In this document: in pieces, positions 34,423 through 43,780 of the stretch
How the letters are laid out: each line of letters opens with the position of its first letter
Position numbering within the stretch: position 1 is the stretch's first letter
NCBI GenBank assembly: GCA_005887685.1
Contig: VBHJ01000011.1
Span: 1 to 64,000, forward strand
Direction: 5' to 3'
DNA: 64,000 nucleotides
From: Chloroflexota bacterium
Lineage (GTDB): Bacteria; Chloroflexota; Dormibacteria; Dormibacterales; Dormibacteraceae
Notes under the pieces: generated by a model
The model's input: the letters and a program-made list of their open reading frames with translations, nothing else
Told to the model about the DNA's origin: nothing
Databases searched by the model: none
Position numbers and translations under genes: made by a program

Positions 34423-35565
34423 TTATGCCGGTGCGCGTCTCCTGGATTCAGCCCCCGTTGTTAAGGGCCACCACGCCGCGACCACCAGGACCACCAGAAG
34501 CACGATCTCCAACCATGGCCACTGCTTGAGGTGGGGGCTCAGACCTCGGTCGTAGAGATATGGGCTGGCGAGCACCCAGATCGCCACCAGGGGGAGGCGC
34601 CACGCGAGGGTCGGGCGCTCCTCCCAGACCATCCAGCCCGCGGCGGCGAGCATGCACAGGTCCGACGCATGCAGGTACGGCGATATCAGCAGCGAACCGA
34701 CGATGGCGATGGGGATGACCAGGCCAGGGGAATGGCGCAGCTTGTACGCGGCAGCGAAAACGGCGCCGATGATCAGCACGCGCAAGAACATCGCCATCGC
34801 TCCGGTGGCAGCGAGCGCGCCGTGCAGGGTAAGGTCGTCGGTGCCTTTGGGCAGTGGGCCACGCAGCTGGGTCAGGTACTCGGCCATGCCGCCGGTGCCG
34901 ACCGTCAGCATGATGACGATCAAGACAGCGACCGCCACCGCGACCCAGCTCGCGAACAACCGGAAACGCCACGCGAACAGCAGCGCGAAGGGGACGAGGA
35001 CACTTGTGTTGGGCTTGAACAAGATTGCGCCCAGGGCGATGCCGGCCAGCACGTCGCGACGGTCGCGCATCAAACGCCACGCGACGACCGCGCCCGCCGC
35101 CAAGAGCGGAACGATCTGGCCGACGTTGACCGCGTGCATGACCCACCACGGAGCGAGCGCACCTACCACGGCGATCCAGCGGCTCCATCCCTTGCTCACC
35201 CCTGCCCATGCAAGCGCCGCCGCAAAAGCACCGAAGAGAAGCACGGCCCACACCACATACGCGACGTCGTAGGGCAGGAATCCCAGGGGAGCGGTCACAA
35301 ACGCTACGGTCGGGGGACTGAGAAATGGCTGCGCCACCAGCGTCGATGAAAGCTCTTTCTGCTCGACGGCGACCATTCCCTGGTCGTAGATGTGCGACCA
35401 GCCCTGCTGCAGACCGACCTGGCCCGCCGCCACGTAGGTATGGAAGTCGACGCTGATGGGATCGTTGCGATGGATGACGTCCACCAGCAAGGCGATCGCC
35501 ACGATTCCGAACGCGAACACAAGCCAGCGTCGCTTGTTGGCACTGATGTTTACAGCGCTAAACAC
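34423..35565 (-). CDS. GT87-family membrane glycosyltransferase
   Basis: The protein has about 380 residues and 10 or more membrane helices. The N-terminal external loop motif ISVDFHTYVAAGQ and the KPNTSVLVPFALLFAWRFR region fit the DUF2029/GT87 family of polyprenyl-phosphate-sugar-dependent transferases (for example mycobacterial mannosyltransferases). It would glycosylate envelope lipids outside the membrane. GTG at 35565 is chosen because GGGGGG lies about 5 bases upstream. It is divergent from a GT39-like gene 63 bases away. Confidence 0.78.
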   Translation of the reverse strand: MFSAVNISANKRRWLVFAFGIVAIALLVDVIHRNDPISVDFHTYVAAGQVGLQQGWSHIYDQGMVAVEQKELSSTLVAQPFLSPPTVAFVTAPLGFLPYDVAYVVWAVLLFGAFAAALAWAGVSKGWSRWIAVVGALAPWWVMHAVNVGQIVPLLAAGAVVAWRLMRDRRDVLAGIALGAILFKPNTSVLVPFALLFAWRFRLFASWVAVAVAVLIVIMLTVGTGGMAEYLTQLRGPLPKGTDDLTLHGALAATGAMAMFLRVLIIGAVFAAAYKLRHSPGLVIPIAIVGSLLISPYLHASDLCMLAAAGWMVWEERPTLAWRLPLVAIWVLASPYLYDRGLSPHLKQWPWLEIVLLVVLVVAAWWPLTTGAESRRRAPA

Positions 35566-35628
35566 TTGTCCCCCCGGTTGTTCGAGTCTCACTCACGCCA
35601 GAGACGCAGTCCCAATAATTCGAAACGC

Positions 35629-37110
35629 ATGGCTGCCGCCCGTCTGACAATTTCCTGGCGGACAGCGGCCTCGCCGGCCCTGGCTGGACTCGCTGTAATC
35701 GTCGCGCATCTGCCTTCCTTCCTGCACCGGCTGCTGGACGGGGACGAGGCGATCTACAGCTCGATCGCGGTGCTCATGAACCTTGGTGGCGGGCTTTACG
35801 GCCCCGGAGGCGTCGACAACAAGCCGCCCGGGATTTTCTGGGTCTACGCGCTGACCTTCCGCTTATTCGGTGCCTACCAGATGGATGCGATCCACGCCGT
35901 CGGATTCGTCGCCATGGCCGCGACCTGCCTGGTCGTCTTCGCGATCGCCCGCCACCTCGCCGGCACCCGAGCCGGCATCCTGGCTGGACTTTTCTACGGC
36001 CTCCTGACTGCGGCGGGAAACCCGCGCCTGCTGGCCTCCAACACCGAGATCTTCATGATGATGCCCCTCGCCGCGTCCGTCTTGCTCTTGCTTCGCAAGC
36101 AGTGGTTCTGGACCGGGTTGCTCCTTGTCGCCGCGGGCGCATTCCGCCAATCGGCCGCCGTCAACGTCCTCCTCGTCGCACTTGCGATCTTCTGGCTCGA
36201 ACCGGCTGAGGGGCGAAGGCATGCCGCGCTTGGATTCGGGGGAGGACTGCTCGCGGGACTGCTGGCCGGTGCAGTGCTCATCGTGCTCACCGGTTCGCTC
36301 GAGGGCTTCTGGCGGTGGACCGTGCAGACGCTCGTCGGTTATGCGTCGGCCAGCTGGACGCCGGGCTTCGTCTGGAGCCGCGCCAGGGACAGCATCGTGC
36401 CGTTTGTCGTCGACATGTCCGTCTTGTGGATCGCGGCGGTCGCACTGATCGCGCGGTGGCGCGATCTGTCCGTCGAGGTCCGCTTGATGGTGGCGTGGCT
36501 CGTGGTGGCGATGGCGGGGTCGCTTGCGGGCGGACATCTCTCGTGGCACTACTTCATTCAGGCGATGGGTCCGCTCGCGGTGCTTGCGGCGCTCGCGTTC
36601 GATCGCTTCGAGATGCGGCGATTCGTGGCCACAGCCGCGGTGGCGGGCATCGCGATACCGGCGGTCTTCTGGTGGGCTTTCGACATCGGCGCCGACCCGC
36701 TGACCTATGACTTCAACGCGCCGGGCCCGCAGCACGAGACGGTGTCCGCATACATCGCGGCCAATACGTCGCCCTCGCAGCGAGTCTTCGTATGGGGTGA
36801 CTGGCCCGCTCTCTACGTCGAGTCGAACCGCGTGATGGCCGGCCGGTTCCCTGGATTCCTGCGCGGGTTCGAGCGCGGGTCGGACGTGCCGCCCAACAAC
36901 TGGGACACCGCACCCGACGTCTGGACGCTCCTGCAGTCAGACCTGGCGGCGAACCCTCCGGCTCTCATCGTGGACACCGCGGCAGCCGGCTGGAGCGACT
37001 TCGCCAGCTACCCGATGAGCAACTACCCGGTCCTGGCGGAGCTGGTGGCAGACCATTACCACAAGGTAGCCACCATCGACGGCGTGGTGATCTACGCCCG
37101 GAACGGCTAG
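35629..37110 (+). CDS. GT39/ArnT-like membrane glycosyltransferase
   Basis: The 493-residue protein has roughly 10-12 helices. The first external loop has the Asp/Glu motif LLDGDEAIYSSIA, followed by DNKPPGIFWVYA, both typical of the PMT/ArnT (GT39, RgtA/B/C/D) superfamily that uses polyprenyl-phosphate sugars. The C-terminal 130 residues form a soluble external domain. It is paired divergently with the GT87 gene, so both probably modify the same envelope glycan or protein. Its end overlaps the convergent sigma-4 gene by 4 bases. Confidence 0.8.
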   Translation: MAAARLTISWRTAASPALAGLAVIVAHLPSFLHRLLDGDEAIYSSIAVLMNLGGGLYGPGGVDNKPPGIFWVYALTFRLFGAYQMDAIHAVGFVAMAATCLVVFAIARHLAGTRAGILAGLFYGLLTAAGNPRLLASNTEIFMMMPLAASVLLLLRKQWFWTGLLLVAAGAFRQSAAVNVLLVALAIFWLEPAEGRRHAALGFGGGLLAGLLAGAVLIVLTGSLEGFWRWTVQTLVGYASASWTPGFVWSRARDSIVPFVVDMSVLWIAAVALIARWRDLSVEVRLMVAWLVVAMAGSLAGGHLSWHYFIQAMGPLAVLAALAFDRFEMRRFVATAAVAGIAIPAVFWWAFDIGADPLTYDFNAPGPQHETVSAYIAANTSPSQRVFVWGDWPALYVESNRVMAGRFPGFLRGFERGSDVPPNNWDTAPDVWTLLQSDLAANPPALIVDTAAAGWSDFASYPMSNYPVLAELVADHYHKVATIDGVVIYARNG

Positions 37111-37883
37111 ATGCCGGGCGTTTTGACCGGGAGCGGGGGCACGGACGGCAGGTTGACCGGCGGGTTGACCGGCAGATTGACCGGCGGGTTGACCGGAAGC
37201 TGCCCGTCCGGCACCTGAACCTTCGGCACCTCAACCTGTGGCGGTCCCACCTGCGTCGCGGCAGGAATTGACGGCGAGGGCATTGGCGGCGCGACTGAGG
37301 CGCCAGGGCCTGTGCCCGACTGCACCCTGTGAACACCGGGTGCGGACGGTGCGACAGGGGGCGCGGGCTGCACGACGATGACCGCCACCGCGCCGGCAAC
37401 GACCGCGACCTGCACCACGTGATGAGCGCTGTCAGTCAGCCAGCGACCGGACAGCCAGACGGCCAACACGGACATTGCTCGGCGCCCGATCGCGCGACCG
37501 TGCTGGACATGCTCGCTGATGGCGCCGAGCGCGCGCCGCAGCCGGCGCTGCACAGTGGCCTCGGTCAGTCCAACCTCGGAGGCGATCTCCCGGTTGGAGT
37601 AACCGCCGAAGTACGCCAGCTTGACGACCTCTGTGTCTTCACGAGGCAACGAGCGGATGGCTTCGTCGACCGCGTGACGGATCATGGCGCCCGAAAAATC
37701 CTTCCAGGAATGCGGCCGGTCATCGCCATTGTTCATGCCCTCGAGAAGCATCTTCTTGAGGCCCCTGTGGGCGCCGCGCATGCGGCGGCGATCGACGGGA
37801 GTTCGGCGGACGCCGGTCATCAGCCACGTTCGCCATGTGTCGTTCGTGGCACCGGGAAGCAGGTTGTTTTGAGCTGCCGGCAT
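37107..37883 (-). CDS. Sigma-region-4-like DNA-binding protein with membrane span and proline-rich external tail
   Basis: The 258-residue protein has a sigma70 region 4-type HTH at about residues 79-122 (LPREDTEVVKLAYFGGYSNREIASEVGLTEATVQRRLRRAL). One membrane span lies at about 155-172 (VVQVAVVAGAVAVIVV), and about 85 proline-rich residues follow, containing repeated PVNPPVNLP. I see no clear region 2 (the -10-binding part). It could be a degenerate ECF sigma factor or a membrane-bound transcription regulator. The tail would be outside the cell. It converges on the GT39 gene, so an envelope-related signal is plausible. Confidence 0.75.
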   Translation of the reverse strand: MPAAQNNLLPGATNDTWRTWLMTGVRRTPVDRRRMRGAHRGLKKMLLEGMNNGDDRPHSWKDFSGAMIRHAVDEAIRSLPREDTEVVKLAYFGGYSNREIASEVGLTEATVQRRLRRALGAISEHVQHGRAIGRRAMSVLAVWLSGRWLTDSAHHVVQVAVVAGAVAVIVVQPAPPVAPSAPGVHRVQSGTGPGASVAPPMPSPSIPAATQVGPPQVEVPKVQVPDGQLPVNPPVNLPVNPPVNLPSVPPLPVKTPGI

Positions 37884-37942
37884 ATCCCAGTACTCCGCTG
37901 TACTACTAACTCCGGATGCCTCGAAAGCACCCGAGGTTGGGA

Positions 37943-38563
37943 TCAGTCTGGCGAGGGTTTACGGGGCCGCTTGACCTCAAGGATTCGTGGCTCGGCCGCG
38001 GCGACCGACAGCAGTCGGTCGAAGACCTCAACCGCCGCTTCGTCGTCCACGCCGTCGGCGAGGCGGACATAAGCCGATGCCCCGTCTGCGAAGACGAATG
38101 TCGGGGTGCCGAACACGCCAAGCTCAGCGACCGCGTGCCGGTGATCCCGCTCCAGTCCCTCGAGGATGTCGGGGTCCGCCATGTCGCTGCGCAAGCGCTG
38201 GAGGTCGAGGCCGGCCTGGACGGCAACCTCCTGGACCACCGCCGGATCGTCGATGTCGAGCCGGTCGCGATGACGGGCCCGGAGAAGCGGCATATGGAGG
38301 TCGTCGAAGCGGTCTTGCCGCCTCGCAGCCTCCGCGGCCGCGAAAGCGACCCGACCCCTGACGTCTTCGGAGGCGGGCGCACTCCAGACCGTCCAACCGT
38401 CATCCTTTGAATTCACCTGCGTGAGCGAGAAGTACCGCCACCGAACCTCGACGTCGCGCCGGCCCGAGCGGCGCACCGCGTCGAGGAGGCCCGCCGCCCG
38501 GTAGACGAACGGACACTGGTAGTCGAAGAAGACGTCGAAGGTGATGGGTTCTGAGGGGGCCAC
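37943..38563 (-). CDS. DsbA-like thioredoxin-fold protein (FrnE/HCCA-isomerase type)
   Basis: The 206-residue protein has FDVFFDYQCPFVYRAAGLL at the N-terminus and the cis-Pro loop GVFGTPTFVF. The active site is CPFV, not CxxC, so it cannot be a classical disulfide oxidase; FrnE-like and 2-hydroxychromene-2-carboxylate isomerase-like proteins use such single-Cys or Ser sites. There is no signal peptide, so it is probably cytoplasmic. GTG at 38563 begins VAPSEPITFD just before the fold. It is divergent from the CPBP gene. Confidence 0.75.
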   Translation of the reverse strand: MAPSEPITFDVFFDYQCPFVYRAAGLLDAVRRSGRRDVEVRWRYFSLTQVNSKDDGWTVWSAPASEDVRGRVAFAAAEAARRQDRFDDLHMPLLRARHRDRLDIDDPAVVQEVAVQAGLDLQRLRSDMADPDILEGLERDHRHAVAELGVFGTPTFVFADGASAYVRLADGVDDEAAVEVFDRLLSVAAAEPRILEVKRPRKPSPD

Positions 38564-38618
38564 GCTGAGAGTTCCAACGCGGCTGCTCCTGACTCGTATT
38601 CCAGACAGCTGGTCGTGG

Positions 38619-39176
38619 ATGCGTCCCGATCTGATGATTCGCCTGCTTCCATTCACCGCCGCGTACGCCGTCATCTATATCGCCAGCAACAGAGCCGCAT
38701 GGCTCGGCCTCGAGCCGGGCGACCTGGAGGCGCAGCTCGTTTTCGCAGCCGTCGCCGCGCCTCTGATGTTCGGCGCTGCCACCGCGGTCCAGCTGTGGTT
38801 GACGCGCCGCCGCGGCGCCCTGAGCGTGCCGGCGGGGGCCGATGACGCGGCGTTCCAGGCCGGCTTTTACGCGCTCAACGGACCGATCGAGGAGGGCTTC
38901 TTTCGCGGCCTCGTTCAGGGAGGGCTGACCGCGTTGTGGTCGGCGCCGGCCGGCTTTGCGGTCGGGACCGCGACCTACGTGCTCTATCACAAGCTCGGGC
39001 GCTGGACCTGGGCCGACACGTTGTCGACCACACTCGTCGGGGTGCCGCTGGGCCTTGCCTACTGGCTCCTCCCTGGTCCGCCTTCGCTTTTGGGAATCTC
39101 GCTCGCCCACATCGCGGCGACTTGCGGGTTCCTCGGACCGGGCCCGTACCTGCTCAAGAGGATGCACCTCATTTAG
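38619..39176 (+). CDS. CPBP-family intramembrane metalloprotease-like protein
   Basis: The 185-residue protein has about five membrane helices. The CPBP motifs are recognisable: IEEGFFRGLVQ (EExxxR), VLYHKLG (an FxxxH-like position) and AHIAATCG near the C-terminus. CPBP proteins cleave or modify membrane proteins or peptides, and some are immunity proteins. It is the first gene of the rightward run and its stop shares a base with the GTG of the MFS gene. Whether it is catalytically complete is uncertain. Confidence 0.7.
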   Translation: MRPDLMIRLLPFTAAYAVIYIASNRAAWLGLEPGDLEAQLVFAAVAAPLMFGAATAVQLWLTRRRGALSVPAGADDAAFQAGFYALNGPIEEGFFRGLVQGGLTALWSAPAGFAVGTATYVLYHKLGRWTWADTLSTTLVGVPLGLAYWLLPGPPSLLGISLAHIAATCGFLGPGPYLLKRMHLI

Positions 39177-40351
39177 TGGTCGAGCTCGACAGGCGGCAGC
39201 GCGTCACCCTCGTCTGGGCCGGGCTTGCCGTGGTGCTCGCCGGCTTCGAGGGCTCGATCCTGGTCGTCGCGCTTCCGGCGGTCGCCAGGGAGTTCCACGC
39301 GGGCACCTCCGCGCTCTCCGACTTCGGCTCCGTGCTGGCGGTTGGCGCCGTGGGCGCCCTCCCGCTGGCCAACCTGGCCGATCGGTTCGGGCGGCGCCGA
39401 TTGATCGCGGGCGGCGTGGCCGGTTTCTCGCTCGTGAGCTTCGCCAGCGCGTACGCGCCGTCGCTGGCCGACCTCGCCTTCTTGCGGCTCTTCGCCGTGT
39501 GCTTCGAGGTGCTGGTCGTCGGGGTCGCGACGGCGCTCATCGTCGAGGAGGCGCCGGCGGCCAGGCGCGGCCTGGCTGTCAGCGTGCTCGCCCTGCTGTC
39601 CGGCCTGGGCACGGGGATCACGGTCATCTTCTATCCGCTGCTCGCTCCGCACTGGCGATGGCTCTTCCTGGCCTGCGGGGTCGGGCTCGTGGCGGCCCCC
39701 TTGATCTGGTGGCTGCTGCCCGAGGGCCGGACGTGGCAGGGCGTCCGGATCACAGGCTCAGCCCTTCGCCTCCTCCTCCAGCCGCCATGGCGACGGCGGA
39801 TCCTGATCCTGGCCGCGATGTTCGCCCTCCTCGCGGTGCTGCTCGAGCCCGCCGGCCTGCTCTACACCCTCTATGCGAGCGAGGTCTTGAGCTGGTCGCC
39901 CGTCCAGATCAGCTTCCTGATCGTCGTCGCCGGGATCGCGGGGGCGGTCTCCTACCTCGCGGGCGGCTACCTCACGGACCGCTTTGGGCGAAGGGGCCCC
40001 GCCATCGCGTTGACCGTGGCCACCGCGGCCGCGACGAGCCTGAGCTTTGCCACGTCCACCGTCGGCTTCTTCGTGGGCAACGTGCTGTGGAGCGCATTCG
40101 CGAGCGCGGCGACTCCGGTCTTCGGCGCATGGTCCGGCGAGCTGTTCCCGACGCGGGCCCGCGCGACGGCGGAGGCCGCGATCGCTCTCGCCGGGGCCAT
40201 CGGGAGCATCGCGGGCCTGCAGGTGCTTGCGCTGCTCTCGGCGTCGACCGGCTTCGGCGGCGCCATCGAGCTCGAAGGCTTGGCCGCTGTGGCGGGTGCG
40301 CTGCTGCTGTTCCTCCTGCCGGAGACCAAACAGCAGCCGCTTCCCGAGTAG
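39176..40351 (+). CDS. MFS transporter (metabolite:H+ symporter-like)
   Basis: The 391-residue protein has 12 predicted helices, with the loop 2-3 motif ADRFGRRRLIAG and a second copy TDRFGRRGPAI between helices 8 and 9, as in the sugar/aromatic-acid symporter groups. SGELFPTRARATAEA near helix 10-11 is also typical of that group. GTG at 39176 overlaps the preceding stop. It lies just before a FAD/GcvT amine dehydrogenase gene, so it could import the substrate of the island. Confidence 0.82.
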   Translation: MVELDRRQRVTLVWAGLAVVLAGFEGSILVVALPAVAREFHAGTSALSDFGSVLAVGAVGALPLANLADRFGRRRLIAGGVAGFSLVSFASAYAPSLADLAFLRLFAVCFEVLVVGVATALIVEEAPAARRGLAVSVLALLSGLGTGITVIFYPLLAPHWRWLFLACGVGLVAAPLIWWLLPEGRTWQGVRITGSALRLLLQPPWRRRILILAAMFALLAVLLEPAGLLYTLYASEVLSWSPVQISFLIVVAGIAGAVSYLAGGYLTDRFGRRGPAIALTVATAAATSLSFATSTVGFFVGNVLWSAFASAATPVFGAWSGELFPTRARATAEAAIALAGAIGSIAGLQVLALLSASTGFGGAIELEGLAAVAGALLLFLLPETKQQPLPE

Positions 40352-40365
40352 ATTTCAGCGCACCG

Positions 40366-42429
40366 ATGGAGCGCGCCCAGGCGGTTGTGATCGGCGGGGG
40401 CATCACCGGGGCGAGCGTCGCCTACCACCTTGCCAAGTCCGGGTGGCGCGACACGGTGCTGCTGGAAAAAGATGAGCTGACCAGCGGTTCGACCTGCCAC
40501 GCCGCCGGTCTCGTGACCCAGTTCAACCCGTCCCCGACGATGATGCGGTTCCGGCGATACAGCATCGAGCTGTACCAGGAGATCGGCGTCTTCGAGACTG
40601 TGGGCAGCCTCCGCTTCGCGTCGAGCAGGGACCAGCTGATGGAGCTGCAGCGCGGCGCCAGCCGGGCCAGGGGCATCGGGCTGGACGTGGAGCTGGTCTC
40701 CGCCGCGGAGGCCGCGCGACTCATGCCGGTCATCAGCCAGGACTCGCTCTACGGCGCGGTCTGGGTGCCGGGCGACGGCCACCTCGACCCGCACACGGCG
40801 ACGCACGCCCTGGCCGCCGCCGCGCGCAAGCTCGGCGCGCAGGTCGTCACGCATCGCCGGGTCACCGGCATCGAGCTTTCCGAGCGGGGCACGGTCAAGG
40901 CGGTCGACACGGTCGCCGGCAGGATCGAGACCGAGGTGGTGGTCGTCGCCGGCGGCATCTGGGGTCCGCAGCTTGCGGCGATGGCGGGAGCGTTCGTCGT
41001 ATCGACGCCCGTCGACCACCAGCACGCGGCGCTGCTTGCGGTGCCCGGGCACGAGATGCCCCACGACATGCCCTGCTTCCGCGACCCCGACAACCTCGTC
41101 TACGGCAAGGCGGAGGCAGGGGGCATGGTGCTCGGTGGATACGAGGCCAACCCGGTGGCGCGATGGATCGACGGGGTGCCGTGGAACCACGCCGGAACCT
41201 CGCTGCCACCCGACCAGGCCCGTTTCGAGCCGCTGCTCGCCGGAGCGGCTCGACGTTTTCCATTCGCCCATGAGGCGGGCATCGTCAAGCTGGTCTGTCA
41301 CCCCGACGCCATGACGCCGGACGCCGGTCCGCTGGTCGGTCCGGTGCCTGGAGTCCATGGCCTGTACATGGCGGCGGGGCTGTCGCTGAACGGCTTTGGT
41401 GGAGCGGGCGGCATCGGACGCGCCATCGCGGAGCTGGTCACGGGAAGCGAGCCGGAGCTCGACCTTTATCCGTACAGGCCGTGGCGCTTCGGCCCGGTGC
41501 ACCAGGACCATCGCTACGCCGCCGAGCTCGCGCGCGAGTCGTACAAGTACTACTACCACTTGCGCTATCCGTTCGACTCCGACGAGTGGGGGCGCCCGCG
41601 GCGGACGAGCGCACTCCACACTCGCATGCAGGACCTGGGTGCCGTGTTCGGCGTCAAGCATGGATGGGAGCGGCCCGACTACTTCGACCCCGCCCGCCCA
41701 TGGAGGCGCGCCGCCGCGGACCAGCGCGCTTTCGGATTTACCCGGCCACCCTACTTCGACCTGCTCGCCGAGGAGCACCGTGCATTTCGGGAGCGGGTCG
41801 GCATCATCGACATGAGCTCGTTCGGCAAGGTCGAGGTCATCGGACCCGGCGCGGCTGCGCTGCTCGAGCGCGTTTGCGGCAATCGCATCGACCGACCCGA
41901 GGGAACGGTCGTGTACACGCAGCTGCTGGAAAGGAACGGCGGGATCGCCGCCGACGTCACCATCACGCGGCTGTCACCTGATCACTTCAGGCTCGTCACG
42001 GGCGCGGGTTATGTGAACAGCGACCTGGGCTGGCTGCGCCTGCAAACGCGGGACGGCGAGCCTTACGTGCGGCTCCGGGAGTCGACCGAGGAGCTGTCGG
42101 TGATCGGGATCTGGGGACCACGCTCTCGAGACGTGCTCGCCAAGGTCACTGGGGACGATGTGTCGGACGAAGGCTTTCCGTACATGACCGCACGCTCGAT
42201 CCACGTCGCGGGTTTTTCAGTGTTCGCACAGCGTGTGACGTACGTCGGCGAGCTCGGGTGGGAGCTCTACGTCGACCCCGCGCGGGCCGGCCAGGTGTGG
42301 GACCGATTGATGGAGGCGGGGGCAAGCTTTGGAGTCATGCCGGGCGGCTACCGCGTCCTCGATTCACTCCGGATGGAGAAGGGCTACCGCTACTACGGCA
42401 CCGACATGGGGCTGCTCGACAATCCCTAG
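40366..42429 (+). pseudogene. FAD/GcvT-type N-methylamine dehydrogenase, truncated by an in-frame stop
   Basis: 687 residues: an N-terminal DAO-type FAD domain (VVIGGGITGASVAYHLAKSG) with His45 in STCHAAGLV, the position of covalent FAD attachment in dimethylglycine/sarcosine dehydrogenases. A GcvT-like THF-binding half follows from about residue 450. Family members are about 800 residues. Translation stops at TAG (42427-42429) after RMEKGYRYYGTDMGLLDNP. Homology resumes in the same frame at 42436, but about 20-25 residues are missing compared with the paralogue at 50533. A deletion has therefore removed part of GcvT. ATG at 40366. Confidence 0.78.
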
Positions 42430-42435
42430 AGCTTT

Positions 42436-42717
42436 TTGAGCCCCGAGGTGCAGCGAAGGCTGCGCACGCTCACGGTCGGCGACGAGCAGTACGTACCCAT
42501 GTATGGAGGGGAGGCGGTGCTCAGCGAAGGTCGCGTCGTCGGCCGCCTGCGCAGCTGCGCGTACGGCTTCACCGTCAGGAGGAACCTTGCGTATTCGTAT
42601 CTCCCGAGCGACATGAAGCCCGGGGCGCAGGTGGAGGTCGAGGTGTTCGGACGGATGATCCCGGCCACCGTTACGCACGACGCCGTGCTTACGAAACGTG
42701 CCCAGCTCGCAAGCTGA
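42436..42717 (+). pseudogene. Detached GcvT C-terminal domain of the preceding dehydrogenase
   Basis: The 93-residue frame is in phase with the preceding gene and reads RRLRTLTVGDEQYVPMYGGEAVLSEGRVVG then LAYSYLPSDMKPGAQVEVEVFGR, the final beta-barrel of GcvT/dimethylglycine dehydrogenase. A TTG at 42436 could start it, but there is no Shine-Dalgarno. It is best read as the 3' part of one broken gene. It overlaps the following kinase gene by 20 bases. Confidence 0.72.
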
Positions 42718-43603
42718 AGAAGCGGTACGGCGCGTCGCGCTCTGGAAGGGACGGGAGGTCAGGGTCACGCCGCTGTCGGGCGGCCTGACCAATGAGAACT
42801 ACATCGTCGAGTCGGGCGCCCAGCGATACGTGATGCGCCTGCCCGGCAAGTCGACCGAGCTCCTGTCGATCGACCGCGCAAACGAGGTCTACAACACGAA
42901 GGCGGCCGCGACCACCGGGATCGGCCCGAAGGTGCTCGAGCACGTCGCCGGCCTGGACGCGATGGTGCTCGAGTTCATCCCCGGGGCCACCATGTCGGCC
43001 AAGACGCTGCAGTCGCGGCAGATGGCCGCCCGCATGGCGCAGTCTTTCCATCGCCTGCACGCCGCACCGCGCTTCCTCCAGGACTTCAACATGTTCCGGC
43101 TCATCGAGAGCTACCTCGGCATCGTGGACGAGCACGAAGTGACGATCCCCGACGGATACCGCGATTGGCTGCCGACCGTGGCCGGAATCGAGCGGGCGGT
43201 AAGCGCCGGCGCGTTGCCCCTGGCTCCGTGCCACAACGACCTGCTGTGCGAGAACTTCATCGACGACGGGACGGCCCTGCGCATCGTGGACTACGAGCTC
43301 AGCGGCAACAACGACCCTTGCTTCGACCTGGGCAACACCGCGCAGGAGGCGGAGTTCGGCCAGGACCTGCGCGCCGCTCTGTGCGAAGCCTATTTCGGAA
43401 CCCCGGACCGGCAGCAGCTGGCCCGGATGAACCTGTTCGCGCTCATGTCCGACGTCGGCTGGACCCTGTGGGGCGCGATCCAGGCCAAGATCTCGGCCGT
43501 CGACTTCGATTTTCGGGGCTACTACACGGGCCGCTGGGAGCGCGCCCTGCAAGTTCTCCGTTCAGACGACCTCGAGCGCTGGATGGCCGAAGCCGGGGAT
43601 TGA
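42698..43603 (+). CDS. Choline/ethanolamine kinase-like phosphotransferase
   Basis: The 301-residue APH-fold kinase has VTPLSGGLTNENYIVES (Gly-rich loop), the Brenner motif CHNDLLCENFI and the metal-binding Asp of IVDYELSGNNDPCFDLGN. This set is closest to the LicA/choline kinase group. It would phosphorylate an amino alcohol, fitting the permease and amine dehydrogenases around it, though homologues include thiamine and aminoglycoside kinases. The GTG at 42698 overlaps the GcvT remnant. Confidence 0.82.
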   Translation: MPSSQAEEAVRRVALWKGREVRVTPLSGGLTNENYIVESGAQRYVMRLPGKSTELLSIDRANEVYNTKAAATTGIGPKVLEHVAGLDAMVLEFIPGATMSAKTLQSRQMAARMAQSFHRLHAAPRFLQDFNMFRLIESYLGIVDEHEVTIPDGYRDWLPTVAGIERAVSAGALPLAPCHNDLLCENFIDDGTALRIVDYELSGNNDPCFDLGNTAQEAEFGQDLRAALCEAYFGTPDRQQLARMNLFALMSDVGWTLWGAIQAKISAVDFDFRGYYTGRWERALQVLRSDDLERWMAEAGD

Positions 43604-43605
43604 TT

Positions 43606-43652
43606 CAGCCCCTCCGTCGGCTTCGCCGACACCTCCCCATGAATGGGGAGGA
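43606..43652. repeat. Intergenic copy of the palindromic element
   Basis: CAGCCCCTCC is followed by the hairpin GTCGGC-TTC-GCCGAC and the palindrome CCTCCCCAT-GA-ATGGGGAGG. Compared with the copy at 32881, the first hairpin has different bases but compensatory changes keep every pair. It starts 2 bases after the kinase stop. Confidence 0.8.
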
Positions 43653-43665
43653 CCTGTGCGGGAGA

Positions 43666-43692
43666 CACTTCCCCATGAATGGGGAGGACTTG
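43666..43692. repeat. Partial second intergenic copy of the palindromic element
   Basis: Only the second hairpin is present (TCCCCAT-GA-ATGGGGA), 15 bases after the first copy. The rest of the 177-base gap between the kinase and GntR genes holds no gene or clear promoter; GGTATATCGG and GCATATCG near 43737-43757 form an imperfect repeat that might bind the GntR regulator. Confidence 0.7.
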
Positions 43693-43780
43693 CAGCCAGA
43701 TTGACGCCGCACCGGTGGGGTGCTACGTTCCGCGCCGGTATATCGGTCGCATATCGCCACTTGTTCAAGGGATGGGGTCA

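Noticed and set aside
38956..40365. Upstream extension of the first FAD/GcvT dehydrogenase frame
   Set aside because: This part overlaps the MFS gene in another frame and is not protein-like; the ATG at 40366 starts the Rossmann motif at once.
39967..41778. 603-codon open frame on the minus strand
   Set aside because: It lies opposite the MFS and FAD/GcvT genes, its translation has no family features and is rich in His/Arg typical of antisense frames in GC-rich DNA.
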